Shown: in pieces, positions 45,901 through 55,999 of the stretch | Layout of the letters: every line of letters begins with the position of its first letter | How positions within the stretch are numbered: the stretch's first letter is position 1 | Source of the DNA: Aporrectodea caliginosa | Taxonomy: Eukaryota; Annelida; Clitellata; Crassiclitellata; Lumbricidae | Direction of reading: 5' to 3' | NCBI GenBank assembly: GCA_020284085.1 | Contig: JACEVL010000696.1 | Span: 123,798-187,797, forward strand | DNA length: 64,000 nucleotides | The notes under the pieces: generated by a model | What the model saw: only the letters and a program-made list of their open reading frames with translations | Told to the model about the DNA's origin: nothing | The model's database searches: none | Made by a program: the position numbers and the translations under genes

Positions 45901-48579
45901 CGAAGATACCCTGCGGATGCCCAGACCCCCGGCTTTCACAGGGAGGGAGGCCTGCAACCATTGGTCTTCCGTCAGCGAAAGATTCAGAATTGAGCCTAGA
46001 CCGGTTCTCAAAAGTGAGTCGTAATGTTGAAGAAGTGGATGGCCAGAACAAGGACCACAGCGAAGGACGTGCATCAGCTTAGGTGAGCTGAGTGAACATC
46101 TTAGCAAAATGAGTGCATCGTGTTTAGTGACGCTTACCAGTCTGGACAAGGCCAGAGATAACTCAGAGCATCGAGTTTCGAGACAGGCCGTGAGAGCATC
46201 CAAGGTGGAAAGTGGAGCGCCCAGAAGGACGGCCTTTTCCGGTGTAGTGACCGAAAAGCGATTCAGCGGTTCAGGGGAGATCGCGTCGACAGAGTGAGTT
46301 ATTAACTCGCATTTTGCGTGGTTTAGAGATAGCCCCATTTCTCTGCACTCACGTTCAATGGTTTCCACATCGGCAGCTACCCCCGCTGCTGCCCCTCCCA
46401 GCGTGAGGTCATCAAGGTATCCTAGCACCAAAGGGGACTGCAGATTCAGCAGCGTCACCTGTAGTGGAAGACAAAAAAGCAGCGGACCGAGGGGATCGCC
46501 TTGCTGCGGCCCCACCTCGGACCGTAGAGAGAAACGACCAAACTTGAGGTCAGAGGTTTCCGCGTAAGCCAAATTACAGTACGGTAGCAGTTCAGGCAAA
46601 GTGTCTGAAACTGAAGAGAGCATACGGTCTCTGTATAAACTGTTAAACGCGTTAGAAAAATCTAGTTTAACAACTACTGAGCCTTCCTGCATACTGCTTA
46701 GGAAGCGTCTTACTGTGTGGACAGCTGCTTCGCAGCCTCCGGGAACGCCCACTCCCACTTGCTTATGCGCGAAGTAAGTCGAGACCCTTGGGAGGGCGAA
46801 CGTGTTCGCGCACTTGGAGCTCAACCTACGCCAAAAGTACCCTATAACAATAGGTCGCAGTCCTCCGGATTTTTTGCGCAACGCAAATAGTGTGCCACCA
46901 AACAGAGTCGAACGGACTTCGTTGGGGCAAGTCCCAGCCAGCAGCAAATTAACAAGGGCTGTTATAGCTGAAATCAGTTCAGGGCCCGTTTCTTTGCAAT
47001 TAGTCAAATCCAACAGATGTTGGGGTCTAAGGCCGTCGGGTCCACCCGAGGAGCCTGCAGGGAAGGAGTGGATGTGTTTACGCACTTCCTCCTCAGAGGT
47101 TTGAAAAGGAGTTACCGAGGTTTCAATCGGTATGATGGGTCGGTCCAGAGGCTGGCTTGGGTGTTTAGAGTTTAATTCATTTAAAGAGTCTAGGTTAATC
47201 GGGACTGGTTTGTCTTCTGAGCATAGAATTCTTACTGCTGCTTTAATGTTACCATCTTCCAATTTGGAAGATACCGCTGCCGCTATTATTTCCTGATCAT
47301 TACACCTGGGAACCCCTGTTTGGGCAGTGGTCTTGGGGTTTGACGTGTCCGGTGCGAACAGGTCGTCTATCTTGAGAGGCAAAGTAGTCGAGAAATTCTC
47401 GACTCGGCTTTTAATAGTTGAGGTCAGATTGTGACGTTTGCCACCTCTTACTGGTTGCTCTAAAATCAGAGCTCCGAAACCGATCAGAATCTTCCAGGGG
47501 GAGGGGCTGAGGGGGTTTGATAGAATCTTATTGATGACCGATGTTAGTAGTCTACCTACTGCTGGTCTAGCTGCCTTTGGAACATGCTTAAGCAGTCTAT
47601 TTTTCAGCACTGGATGTGGGATTCTCTCCCCCGACCCGAAGCTATCCGCATCATCGGCCAGCCCCCCAGGGATGGAGGGCTGAGGAGTCGGTGGATCTAT
47701 GGACTCAGGCCCCCGAGCAGTCCCCTCCTCTGATGGCCGGGGGTTGACTGTGTCACTGCTTTCCCGAGGGGGTTTGTGAGACCCAGGGCATGGGTTTTTG
47801 CGTGGCCCGTGAAGATGGACCTTTCCATCCCTGTTGTGTAACTGCCTGATGGTCCCACAAATGCTACAGGTGCCTCTCGCTTTCTGTGAAGCCGCAGTCA
47901 GAGATGGAGAGTTACTCCCAGATGTACCATCCATTTATTTTGGAATGACCCAAGAGAGGAAAATTAGCATTGTCTGGGTTGTACAGTGGAGCGTATTTAC
48001 TATTTAGGTCCTAGCTACCATTAATATCATGCAAACTCTGAGTATAGCTAAATACGATTCAAAGTAAAAGGTAGGCCTACCTTCGGAAATCCTGTCTGAT
48101 TTCTAACACGCCCAGAAAACTTCAAAACCAGACAGTGCAGCGTGTATGGCCTCTAGATACGATTAAATAGCATAACGTAAATATCATGGAAAACTTCGAG
48201 TGCACTCAAATACGGCTCAAGGTAAGAAACAGGCTACCTGTTGGCAAAACATGCCCTGCTTCTAATAGAAAACGCCGAAAAACGAAACGTTGCAACCAAG
48301 ACAGAAGACCGTCACCGTAAATCCAAACGGAGGGAGTGCCTGACCGCCTGTCTGGCCGCTAACTTCAAACTACAGGTGTGATGGCATTAAATAAGGCCAA
48401 ACGAGCAGCTAAGTTCGAAATTATCACAACAGAGCCAGAACTCTATCGTGAATTCAGAGACGAAAACACCCGTCGAACAGAGCAAAAAGTGAAATTAAAA
48501 CCAAGTTTAGCTTCCAGAAAACAACAAGCTGCCATCTTGTCCAGAGGCCACTCCAGAATTGGAGTGGCCTCTGGACATT

Positions 48580-48665
<86 letters not shown>

Positions 48666-51600
48666 CATCATCATCATCATCATTAATATTATCGATTTAC
48701 TATGCGCCAATATAAATGATGAAGCATCAACCGCTGGCGCTGAGTAATTGTGAGTGAAGGACTTGCTCAAAGTACACACATAGTAAAAGTTTCAGAGAAA
48801 GAGGTGGATCGAACCCCTACTCTCCGCATTACCAGGCGAGCGCTCTAACCACTCGACTACCGTGTTCCACAATGTAATAAGTGTTATGTCATGTTCAGCT
48901 GTGCACTTAACTAGCTTTATCTAATCTATTAATCTTATCTTTAACACTTTGATAACAGAGTGACTAAAGAGCTGTTCCAGAAAAATGCATTTCATTCATT
49001 CATTCATTCATTCATTCATTCAGAGCATTTATATAGCGCCTCTTCAAGAAGCTAATCAGAAGCGCTCCCGGCCCAGCCACGACTAAAGAAAAAGACTTGA
49101 GGGACTTGTAACCCTGCCGGTTGGCTCACAAGTAAAGAGCGGAGCTTAAGCGGGAGGTCATTCCAGGTGGAAGGTCCCACAACCGAAAAAGCACGGCGCT
49201 GCTTAATAGCCAAGCGTGCCCGTGGAACTAGGAGCTCACCCCTCGTCGTAGAACGAAGCGCCCGACGCGCTGCAACGTCGGACACTGGGCGGCAAAGATA
49301 ACGCAAGTAAGATGGAGCACAGCCAAGAACGCAGCGAGAAACTAGAGCAGCAGTGCGGCATTTCGTCGTTAAGGTGTTAACTAATCAAATATTCATTGAT
49401 TCCAATTGTTCTAGTCTAACTAATTCTATTCAAGTACAATTCATCTCAATCCAGCCTAGAGTTATAATAACCTAGAGAGAGACAGAGACAGACAGAGACA
49501 GAGACAGACAGAGACAGACAGACAGACAGACAGAGACAGAGACAGAGAGAGAACGCAGTCTTGTGATAACTATATTATCGCATTGTTTTTGTAGTAGGCC
49601 CTAATCATATTTTATTATTACTTTATTTATCATCATTTATAGGGATGCTCTCAATTTCTTTTAATAGGCCTTTGAGCCTAAAATGGACGAACGCTTAGGC
49701 ATTGAACACTGGGTCAGCGTATCGAACTGGTCATAGACTGGTCGTATTTCATCGTTACATTACGTTATCGGTTTGCTATGTTTTTTTGTTTCTTGTGCTT
49801 ATTATAGTTATGCTATATATTATGTTAGTGCAAACCTCTTTGGCAGATGAAATTGAATGGATTATTGCAAGTGTTATCAATTCCTGCTCAGTTTTTGATG
49901 GACATGCAGCTTGCATTGACATCGCCTGGCTGAGAATATTCATCCCAGAATGAAAACGTCACATCAACTGACGTACCTGTCACTACAAAAGAATTACTCA
50001 GGCATCTTTATAAGTATTACGTGATTGCTCTCAGACACATTCAGGTGTTAATCTATATTATGTATCTGTAGAGCATTGAAAACAAGTTTAAGAACAACTG
50101 GTCCTTATAATTATGTTTTGTGCATAGATAGTTGGTCTTCATTTCTTCATTTTTCTCTTTTGCTTTTGTTCTTCTACGGGTTTCGGATATGTCTGGTGAC
50201 GAAAAAGTTCTTCATCAGAATGAACACCATTAGTAAAAATTATTTGGCTATATCAGACTAAGACTAGGCGTAGGATTAAGCATAGGAATAAGAATTGGGC
50301 AAGCCTTAGGAATAGGACTAATACAACAACATTACTGAAACTTGAACTACAAATAAGATTAGTAAAACAGAATGGGACTAAAATAGATACAGGACTCGAT
50401 TACATCACATAAATTCAAATCAGACAGGCTTACATCAGATCACATCAGATTAGAAACTTTGTATGATTGATGATTCATATCAAAGGTTTTACCTGCGTTT
50501 TGCCAGTTCCACCAACTGCTACGTAATCCAATCCAGTATTCAGTCACGTCCAGGTATTGACTGATCAAATTAAGGTCTTGGAAGATCGCCAAATCTCCGC
50601 CATTTAAGAGACAGTAGTTCCTTGCGCTCAACAAGACTGTCTTATCATTTGAAGCAACATAGCAAGAGCCATCCGGCGTTAACCATTTTCTTCCACTCAT
50701 ACAGGCATATGCTGAAACGTACAATTTAGTAGTACCTTAATACGACTAATATTTTATCAGGCAATTAAGAACGGTTCGTTAGGGGTGGTCGTTAAGAATC
50801 TTCAACACGAAGATAAAAACTTATTGCTAAACACTCGCTTACAAACCTAGATAAAAAAATCTGATAATAGCATGAAAGCAAAGGCAACACATTTGCTTAT
50901 ATTCCTTTATTGTATTGTATTGTATCTGGGTATTAATAAGGCGCCTCTAGCAGTAATGACTATTCACTATTCAGAGACGTTTCCATCGTGAGCACTCCGA
51001 GTTTATAGAAAACTCCTTCGTAGCATGAGAATTGAAGGCTACTCATTTCTTTACATGTGAGGTTTTGTCAGGCGCTATATCATTGACCATATACATACAT
51101 GAATACACATAGAAATTCCATTGAAGTGTGTTCCAGATCTAGATATAAAACCTACTCCTGTTTTACTAAAATCTCAACAAATTCCAGACCTTTGTGTGTT
51201 GCAGTAGCTATTTAAAATCGTTACAACTTACATGAAGCGGGATACTGACACAAGTAGCTGAAGTTATAGATCCCACTCGTAGGATTCACTCTGATTGAAC
51301 TTGAAGTCTCTGGTTTAGAAATAGTGATGAAACTTTTGATAAAATCTGAAACGCCTTGAATAGCTGAAGGAAAGAAAAGAAAAAAGTACGTTGACATTTT
51401 GTTAATCAATCACTTCAGAGTGAAATAAAGACATTATTTCTGAAGTATTCCTCTTATCCCATACACAAATATAATAAATAGTGTCTTCTTCGACTAAAAA
51501 TCCAGAAAATATCTGCAGATATGCCGCAAACATTTTTATCTAATCTTTCTGCATGTGTTTATTATACATAGTCTAATTTGCGACTAAATTTGACCAAAAT

Positions 51601-52705
51601 CGTAAAACCTTGATTAAAATGAAAATTAATTGAAAACAAACAAAAATTTTATGCATCTGTTCGTCTAAATCTCATGCAATGCACTTCAATACAAATTTTT
51701 TAATGCATTCTAGACAAACAATAATATTGAATTGCAAATGCTTGAAAGAATATCATCAAAAAAGCTAATGCCTACCGGTAACGCATGCTCATAATTTTCA
51801 AGTTTTTTAACAAATATGTTCATATTCAAGGGCACTCCTACTACAAATTGATGTTAACTTGGCCTTGGCCTTGACGCAGCTACTTTAAGATCCGCACTTC
51901 TGCGTAGTAGCCTAATTTAAAGTACGATTTATGTAAAGAACGATTTGCAAAATAAAAAACGGGAAAAAACGTGACGAAAAATAAAAAACCAAAACAACGA
52001 CAGTTTTTGAACAAAAATAAACAACGATTAAAACGTTGTTTACAACTATGGATGGATGGATGGATGGATGGATGGATGGATGGATGGATGGATGGATGGA
52101 TGGATGGATGGATGGATGGATGGATGGATGGATGGATGGATGGATGGATGGATGGATGGATGGATGGATGGATGGATGGATGGATGGATGGATGGATGGA
52201 TGGATGGATGGATGGATGGATGGATGGATGGATGGATGGATGGATCGATGGATGGATAGATGGATGGATCGATGGATCGATGGATCGATGGATCGATGGA
52301 TCGATGGATGAATGACCCATGCCCTCGCAATAAGTGCAGTTAATCTTAATAACAAATTGCTATACCTGTAGACAAGAAAATCTTACCCGGTCCCGTGTAG
52401 TTTGTTCCATTTAGCCACCTCCAGTTATTTTCGCCGCCGTAACTGGCATTTGCACCTATCCAGATGTCGTTGCTGTACAAACTGAAATGGCTGAGTGCTT
52501 CGATAAAAGATTGTCTTTGAGTCGGGGTGTTAAGAATTCCCAGAGTGGAGTTCATCGATTTGCAGTACGACTGAGCGTCTAGCCACGACTTAACGCTCAA
52601 CCCAGAGTCTGGTTTTATGTAGAGTATGCCACTGGAATTGTATTCCTCCCTGGCTGCCGCAAATTGCGCATGTAGAAGGAACAGCAATACACCTGATCGT
52701 CGCAT
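38651..52705 (-). CDS. Receptor 1: two C-type lectin-like domains, Ser/Thr stalk, TM helix, YxxL tail
   Basis: I assemble seven exons on the minus strand: 52705-52387, 51363-51232, 50711-50493, 49976-49836, 40693-40343, 39711-39624, 38873-38651. All introns are GT-AG. The first five are phase 1 and the last is phase 2, and the exons join in frame to the final stop. The product would be a type I plasma-membrane protein: signal peptide, lectin domain 1 (exons 1-2), lectin domain 2 (exons 3-4), mucin-like stalk, one membrane helix, and an 85-residue-class cytoplasmic tail with four tyrosine motifs. Such proteins bind sugars or proteins and signal in immunity or adhesion. Exon 4 holds an in-frame TGA in place of a conserved Trp, so this allele may encode only a truncated secreted form. 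The 9.1-kb intron between exons 4 and 5 is filled with LINEs. A tandem paralogue lies upstream at 57881-62260. Confidence 0.8.
39624..39711 (-). CDS. Receptor 1 exon 6: transmembrane helix
   Basis: Acceptor CTTGTCCAG, donor AAAAG|GTAGGT; phase 1 in, phase 2 out. It encodes [19 protein letters not shown] and then VIRRRKNKR: a membrane helix with a basic stop-transfer end, cytoplasmic side at the C-terminus. Confidence 0.9.
40343..40693 (-). CDS. Receptor 1 exon 5: Ser/Thr-rich mucin-like stalk
   Basis: Acceptor TTTTCGTAG, donor ATAATAG|GTGTGT, phase 1 on both sides. About 117 residues, built largely of [14 protein letters not shown] repeats and likely O-glycosylated. The repeat comes from an 18- to 33-bp DNA repeat (TCGACTTCTACCTCTA-type). 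Receptor 2 has no visible counterpart. Confidence 0.8.
40745..44075 (-). mobile_element. Degenerate copy 2 of the nuclease-type LINE
   Basis: Minus-strand pieces match copy 1 in order: 43887-44069, 43596-43823, 43246-43599 ([25 protein letters not shown]), 41384-41710 ([14 protein letters not shown], the variant catalytic [10 protein letters not shown]) and 40762-41439 ([24 protein letters not shown]). It is cut at 41837-43224 by a hAT element; the coding sense GGCE..RAARRFL resumes exactly across it. Its 3' end jumps from HKQCSWD straight to the family's UTR motif GATCATGTGTACCTCGGG, so the nuclease part is deleted. Confidence 0.9.
41837..43224. mobile_element. hAT-type element with CGGGTACGGGTA arrays, inserted in a LINE
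   Basis: The ends TAGGGGTCTGCGGGTA and TAGAGGTCTGCGGGTA (right end, reverse complement) are inverted repeats, flanked by a perfect 8-bp duplication CTGGCAGC (41829-41836, 43225-43232). End arrays and inner sequence match the copy at 34969-36171. The interior has gained further small insertions and an ATT tract (42890-42948). Non-coding. Confidence 0.95.
44836..47934 (-). mobile_element. Nearly full-length LINE with C-terminal nuclease-like domain, copy 1
   Basis: The main frame (47934-45322, 870 codons, true ATG) has an N-terminal zinc-knuckle-like CSICG..HLHG..C. The RT domain follows: [52 protein letters not shown], and [10 protein letters not shown] in place of YADD. A CPCG..HGLSC zinc motif comes next, followed by the NDLICRG..EPRV stretch. 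One frameshift in the G run near 45360-45363 moves the rest ([21 protein letters not shown], to 44921) into another frame. RPDG..WD.T resembles a PD-(D/E)xK restriction-like nuclease as in R2/NeSL-type LINEs; that link is inference. The 3' UTR ends with ACCTCGGGTA and (TAA)n at about 44836-44890. It lies in intron 4 of receptor 1. Confidence 0.9.
47935..48540. other. LINE 5' region and unassigned sequence
   Basis: Probably 5' UTR of the LINE plus intron sequence of receptor 1. No gene is seen. Confidence 0.4.
48538..48577. repeat. Short inverted repeat, 17-bp arms, 6-bp loop
   Basis: TGTCCAGAGGCCACTCC, loop AGAATT, then the exact reverse complement. A related sequence (GGCCATTCCAGAGTGGC) lies at 44824-44840 next to the LINE 3' end. 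Confidence 0.8.
48584..48870 (-). mobile_element. tRNA-derived SINE with the shared central body, (ATT)n tail
   Basis: The minus-strand head GTAGTCGAGTGGTTAGAGCG (A box) and GGGGTTCGATCC (B box) differ from family 1. Then follows GAGCAAGTCCTTCACTCACAA, clearly related to the family 1 body GGCAAGTCCTTCACTCGCAA. A long TAATAATAAT tail lies at 48584-48662. This is the core-domain plus tRNA-head combination seen in conserved-core SINEs. Confidence 0.85.
49008..49375 (-). mobile_element. LINE 3' end (source family of SINE tail)
   Basis: The minus-strand frame 49306-49052 gives [39 protein letters not shown] and [17 protein letters not shown], the end of an L2-like LINE frame. The UTR CGGGAGCGCTTCTGATTAGC..CTTGAAGAGGCGCTATATAA follows, with an (AATG)n tail at 48990-49020. 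The same element is at 56762-57415. Confidence 0.85.
49478..49546. repeat. (GACA)n microsatellite
   Basis: Mixed AGACAGAGACAG and GACAGACA repeats of about 65 bp in intron 4 of receptor 1. Confidence 0.9.
49836..49976 (-). CDS. Receptor 1 exon 4: second half of lectin domain 2, with in-frame TGA
   Basis: Acceptor GTGACAG, donor AAGAG|GTTTGC, phase 1 on both sides. It reads [19 protein letters not shown], then MSIKN-stop-AGIDNTC, then FNFICQR. The two Cys and the FICQ end are conserved. The TGA stands where receptor 2 has W in NGWKEIDC, so TGG-to-TGA is the simplest history. All else in the exon looks functional. Confidence 0.85.
50493..50711 (-). CDS. Receptor 1 exon 3: first half of lectin domain 2
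   Basis: Acceptor GTTTCAG, donor ACGCAG|GTAAAA, phase 1 on both sides. It contains [46 protein letters not shown], a textbook N-terminal half of a C-type lectin domain. Its counterpart is 61036-61266. Confidence 0.9.
50913..51080 (-). mobile_element. SINE 3' half with (TACAA)n tail
   Basis: Minus strand: AGAGGCGCCTTATTAATACC, then TACAATACAATACAAT. It lacks a tRNA head and lies in the intron between exons 2 and 3 of receptor 1. Confidence 0.6.
51232..51363 (-). CDS. Receptor 1 exon 2: second half of lectin domain 1
   Basis: Acceptor CCTTCAG, donor CTTCAT|GTAAGT, phase 1 on both sides. It reads [12 protein letters not shown] and ends [12 protein letters not shown], the FxC/YLCQ end of the fold. 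The inner disulphide pair and the calcium-binding WND are missing, so this domain probably does not bind sugar in the classical way. The matching exon of receptor 2 is 62156-62260. Confidence 0.8.
52049..52312. repeat. (ATGG)n microsatellite
   Basis: About 65 units of GGAT, near perfect, with CGAT and AGAT variants at the right end. It lies in intron 1 of receptor 1, about 75 bp from the exon 1 donor. It creates artificial long frames (WMDG, IHPS). Confidence 0.97.
52387..52705 (-). CDS. Receptor 1 exon 1: signal peptide and first half of lectin domain 1
   Basis: ATG at 52705. [18 protein letters not shown] is a clear signal peptide. The N-terminal half of a C-type lectin fold follows: [49 protein letters not shown]. 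Sequons NSS, NST, NAS, NGT and NYT suggest heavy glycosylation. The donor is CCGG|GTAAGA, phase 1. Confidence 0.9.
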
Positions 52706-53147
52706 AAAATAGTTATATGTTAGAAAAATAACAGTAATTCAAGTACACGTAGCCTATGCAGTTTTCCAAGCGCCTGAAGTATGTATTATTTGACAGTGAT
52801 TTCACTGGTTCAAGTAGGGAGCGCCATTGGTGGATTTTTCTGAAAGTGGCGTTTTATAAATGTCAGATTAATTACAGTTTGATGTATTAGCGATTTATTT
52901 TTCAAAGCCTCAGAATACAGCATCGGGTGGCCCAGTCCTCTCCCTCGTCGTCTGATTTTCCATAGGCAATGTGCAATCTCTGGAACAGTTTATCGATCAC
53001 CACTGTTCATGCCTTACATATAGCCTAGATGAACCAGCATTTATCTGTGTTTGCGGGAATTCTAAACAGCGACAGTCCAATTCACTCATCACTACACTAT
53101 CAGGAATTCGAACCACCGACTACTGGGCTGAAGTTCATCGCTACACT
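52706..53147. other. Upstream region of receptor 1
   Basis: No gene seen. The promoter of receptor 1 should lie here. A tRNA-like B box (minus strand GTGGTTCGAATTCC, near 53105) suggests an old SINE at about 53085-53147, which was split by the hAT element that follows. Confidence 0.4.
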
Positions 53148-53601
53148 CAGTGGCGTAGCAAGGTTTTGCGGGCCCTTGTGCAGAGCTTCGGTGGTGGGCC
53201 CTCCCCCTTGAGCCCCCTTCGATTTCAAAGAAAAACGCTGTGCAAAAAGCGCTGTAGCATACAACATAAATAAGGTCAGATAATCAAATTGGACAAGTCA
53301 CAAGTGTCAAGTCTACGGCATTTAAAGTCCCCCGTGCACGGACCGTTATAACCCGAGATGTTTAGATTTCTGAAATAAGCCACCTTCGGGATGCGAACCG
53401 CAATCCGCACTCTCTCTTGCACAGAGGAGCATGAGACGCAGCCTACGCTCTTACCGATATGTAGCTAACTGGGGTTGGGTTAAGTTGATTTTACTACATT
53501 CTGAAAGGAAAGCGCCTCTGACAGTCTGACCTCTGGGGCCCTTGTGCCGCCGTGGGCCCTTGTGCTTTGCACAACCTGCACAACCCATTGCTACGCCACT
53601 G
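53148..53601. mobile_element. hAT-type element, CAGTGGCGTAGC ends
   Basis: The ends CAGTGGCGTAGCAAGG and TTGCTACGCCACTG are inverted repeats, flanked by a perfect 8-bp duplication GCTACACT (53140-53147, 53602-53609). Related to 24465-24773. It carries a nested SINE at about 53320-53475. Non-coding. Confidence 0.95.
53320..53475 (-). mobile_element. tRNA-derived SINE nested in a hAT element
   Basis: The minus strand has GCTACATATCGGTAAGAGCG (A-box region) and GCGGTTCGCATCCCG (B box), then a body with no detected LINE-like tail. It has no obvious relation to family 1. Confidence 0.6.
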
Positions 53602-53609
53602 GCTACACT

Positions 53610-54000
53610 TGTAAGAACCTCCAATAAACACATTCCTCAACTTCGGCTTTGTTAAAGATCATTTGGGAGGTGTTCAAAGAAAGTTTAACAACTGTGACGA
53701 ATGAATGACTTTGTTATGTAGCAATATCGTTCCCTAAAACGCCTCGTCATTTAGCCAGGTAGCGCAGTAAGTTTATTAAGTCCTATGCTATCTTAGAAGA
53801 ATACGTGTTGCAGATCGTTGCATAATTCTAGGTCATACAGCAGTATAACAGGTTTCTACGCAGTACCTCTTGCATGCCAAACCTTCAACTGAAACACCGC
53901 TAACGACTCTTTCGGTCTGTCTGTTTGTACGTATAGGCCTATACGGCTGTATATCTGGCTGACTGCACTTCTGTTTGCCTTTCTGCCTGACATCATCCAT
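53610..54000. other. No recognisable gene
   Basis: No convincing frame or repeat. Confidence 0.5.
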
Positions 54001-54004
54001 CCAT

Positions 54005-54213
54005 CCGGGTGGCCCGATAGCGCATTGGATAACACGCTGGCATGGAGAGCGAGAGGTACCGAGTTCGAGTCCCGTAGGGCGGATATGCTTTGTAGGCTGC
54101 TATTAGCGCCGTTGTATTGCAGGCTGTCTGTTCTGTTAGTAGTTAAGATTTAAATTGCATAACATGTAAATGTACAGCGCAGTGCGTTTGTCAGGCGCTT
54201 AATAAAGAAAAAG

Positions 54214-54300
<87 letters not shown>
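54005..54300 (+). mobile_element. tRNA-derived SINE with (ATT)n tail
   Basis: The plus-strand head GGTGGCCCGATAGCGCATTGG holds the A box and GAGTTCGAGTCCC the B box. The body ends in CAGGCGCTTAATAAAGAAAA and a (TTA)n tail at 54214-54297. Confidence 0.85.
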
Positions 54301-54884
54301 AATAATAGAATAGAATATGAAAAGCTGAAACGCCCACCGTATACGATTTCCATTCTAGTTTCGTAAAACATCACGAAGAAGACTAAATGAGAAGTTCTAA
54401 TAAATGCAAAATATAAGAAGCTTAGTATAAAAAATTTTTAATCCAGAGAAGTTCCAACCACTGCAAGCAGAGAGTAACAAATTGTGTTTGAAGCTTTGAA
54501 CGTCTTTGTGTATTGATACTTATGCGCCATATTGTGGTTTGTGAACATCTGCGGAGAATTTCCCATTCGCAAGCAAGAAGCTGTCATTGGTTGCGAAAGT
54601 AGGGTAGAAGGGGTAATAGCTTACAGGGTCTATTGCTCAAAAGCTGCTTTTTCAATGGATTTACTCAAGTCTGCAGCCGCATACATCAAGACCTGCCCCG
54701 AGTAGGGCCTAATGCATTCTATACTTGGAAATACGTACAACTGAAGGATTAACAATGGTTAGTAGCAATGGTTATTGGCGGGGTAAAAACACGGGCTGAC
54801 TCAATAAATGTAGGCCTACATAGCTGCACCAATCCTATAAAACGCTTTTTCGTCTATGATAGCAATGATAAGAGGAAGTAATAA

Positions 54885-55105
<221 letters not shown>

Positions 55106-55248
55106 TTACGCTTCAATGCCGTCGCGTTCCGGGAACCTTTTCGGACAAAACGACTGACAACACCATTCCAGAATAATAATCTTCTCCAGCAGTCTCCGGA
55201 CTTTTTAGACCACCTGAGGGATCCTTGATACCTCGGGTATTAAAAACA

Positions 55249-55279
<31 letters not shown>

Positions 55280-55282
55280 CGC
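55106..55282 (+). mobile_element. Short copy 3 of the nuclease-type LINE
   Basis: The plus strand starts in the last coding residues of copy 1 (FNAV-like, then PGTFSDK) and runs through the UTR motif CCTGAGGGATCCTTGATACC, then CGGG and a (TAA)n tail at 55247-55282. It is cut to about 150 bp plus tail. Confidence 0.8.
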
Positions 55283-55539
55283 TCTTCAGATAGTTTCTTA
55301 GAGCCTGAGTGATTACTTCTACCTGGCGAGAAAAAATAATATGGTAGTAATAATAACCAATTATGGTAGTTACAATAAGAGGATGACGATCAGTTCCAAA
55401 AGCTAACCCCGAGAGATGCCCATGGGTACCATTCGTTTGCGCCTTCATTTTCTTAGCCTCGGCATATGGGGCGGGGGCTGATTAATCTCTCGCGGTAGCC
55501 GTCTTATCATCCCGCCGGCTGTGTATGGTCAGTTTACTC

Positions 55540-55630
55540 CATTCTATAGCCAAGTTATCCCCTTGTTGGAATTTGAACTCCCATCTTTCGGGTGACAGTC
55601 CAGTAGACTAACCACTAGACCAGGCTTGTT
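55540..55630 (-). mobile_element. tRNA-like SINE head
   Basis: Minus strand GCCTGGTCTAGTGGTTAGTC (A box) and GGGAGTTCAAATTCC (B box). Its start is cut by, or coincides with, the left end of the element at 55621. Confidence 0.7.
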
Positions 55631-55999
55631 TAAACATACGGCCCGCGGGCAATTATCCGGTCCCCGAGTGGGTTCATCCGTCCCGGGGAGCCTGACAAAA
55701 TATATTTTCTATATGTCTAAAATTTTTATTTCCTGAATTAGTCGCTAATTTGCCCGGTATTGAAAATTGCCCGTAATTATTTGCTTCACAAGACTCTAAG
55801 TTTGTAGCCTTAATTCTTAATCTTTCTTTCAGCATCAAATAACGGAGTCAATAAGTTGAAGTAAAAAGCGAAACATTGACTCCGAATGTAGAGTTTTGAA
55901 GACAGTGTGAGCCTAGAGATTTTTCGTCATTGAGCATTCTTAGGCAGTATTTTGTTTGATCTGTCATGAAAAAGAGCATTCAACAAGGAGTACACGTTT

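Noticed and set aside
51880..52355. Open frames of WMDG and IHPS repeats
   Set aside because: Artefacts of the ATGG microsatellite in intron 1 of receptor 1.
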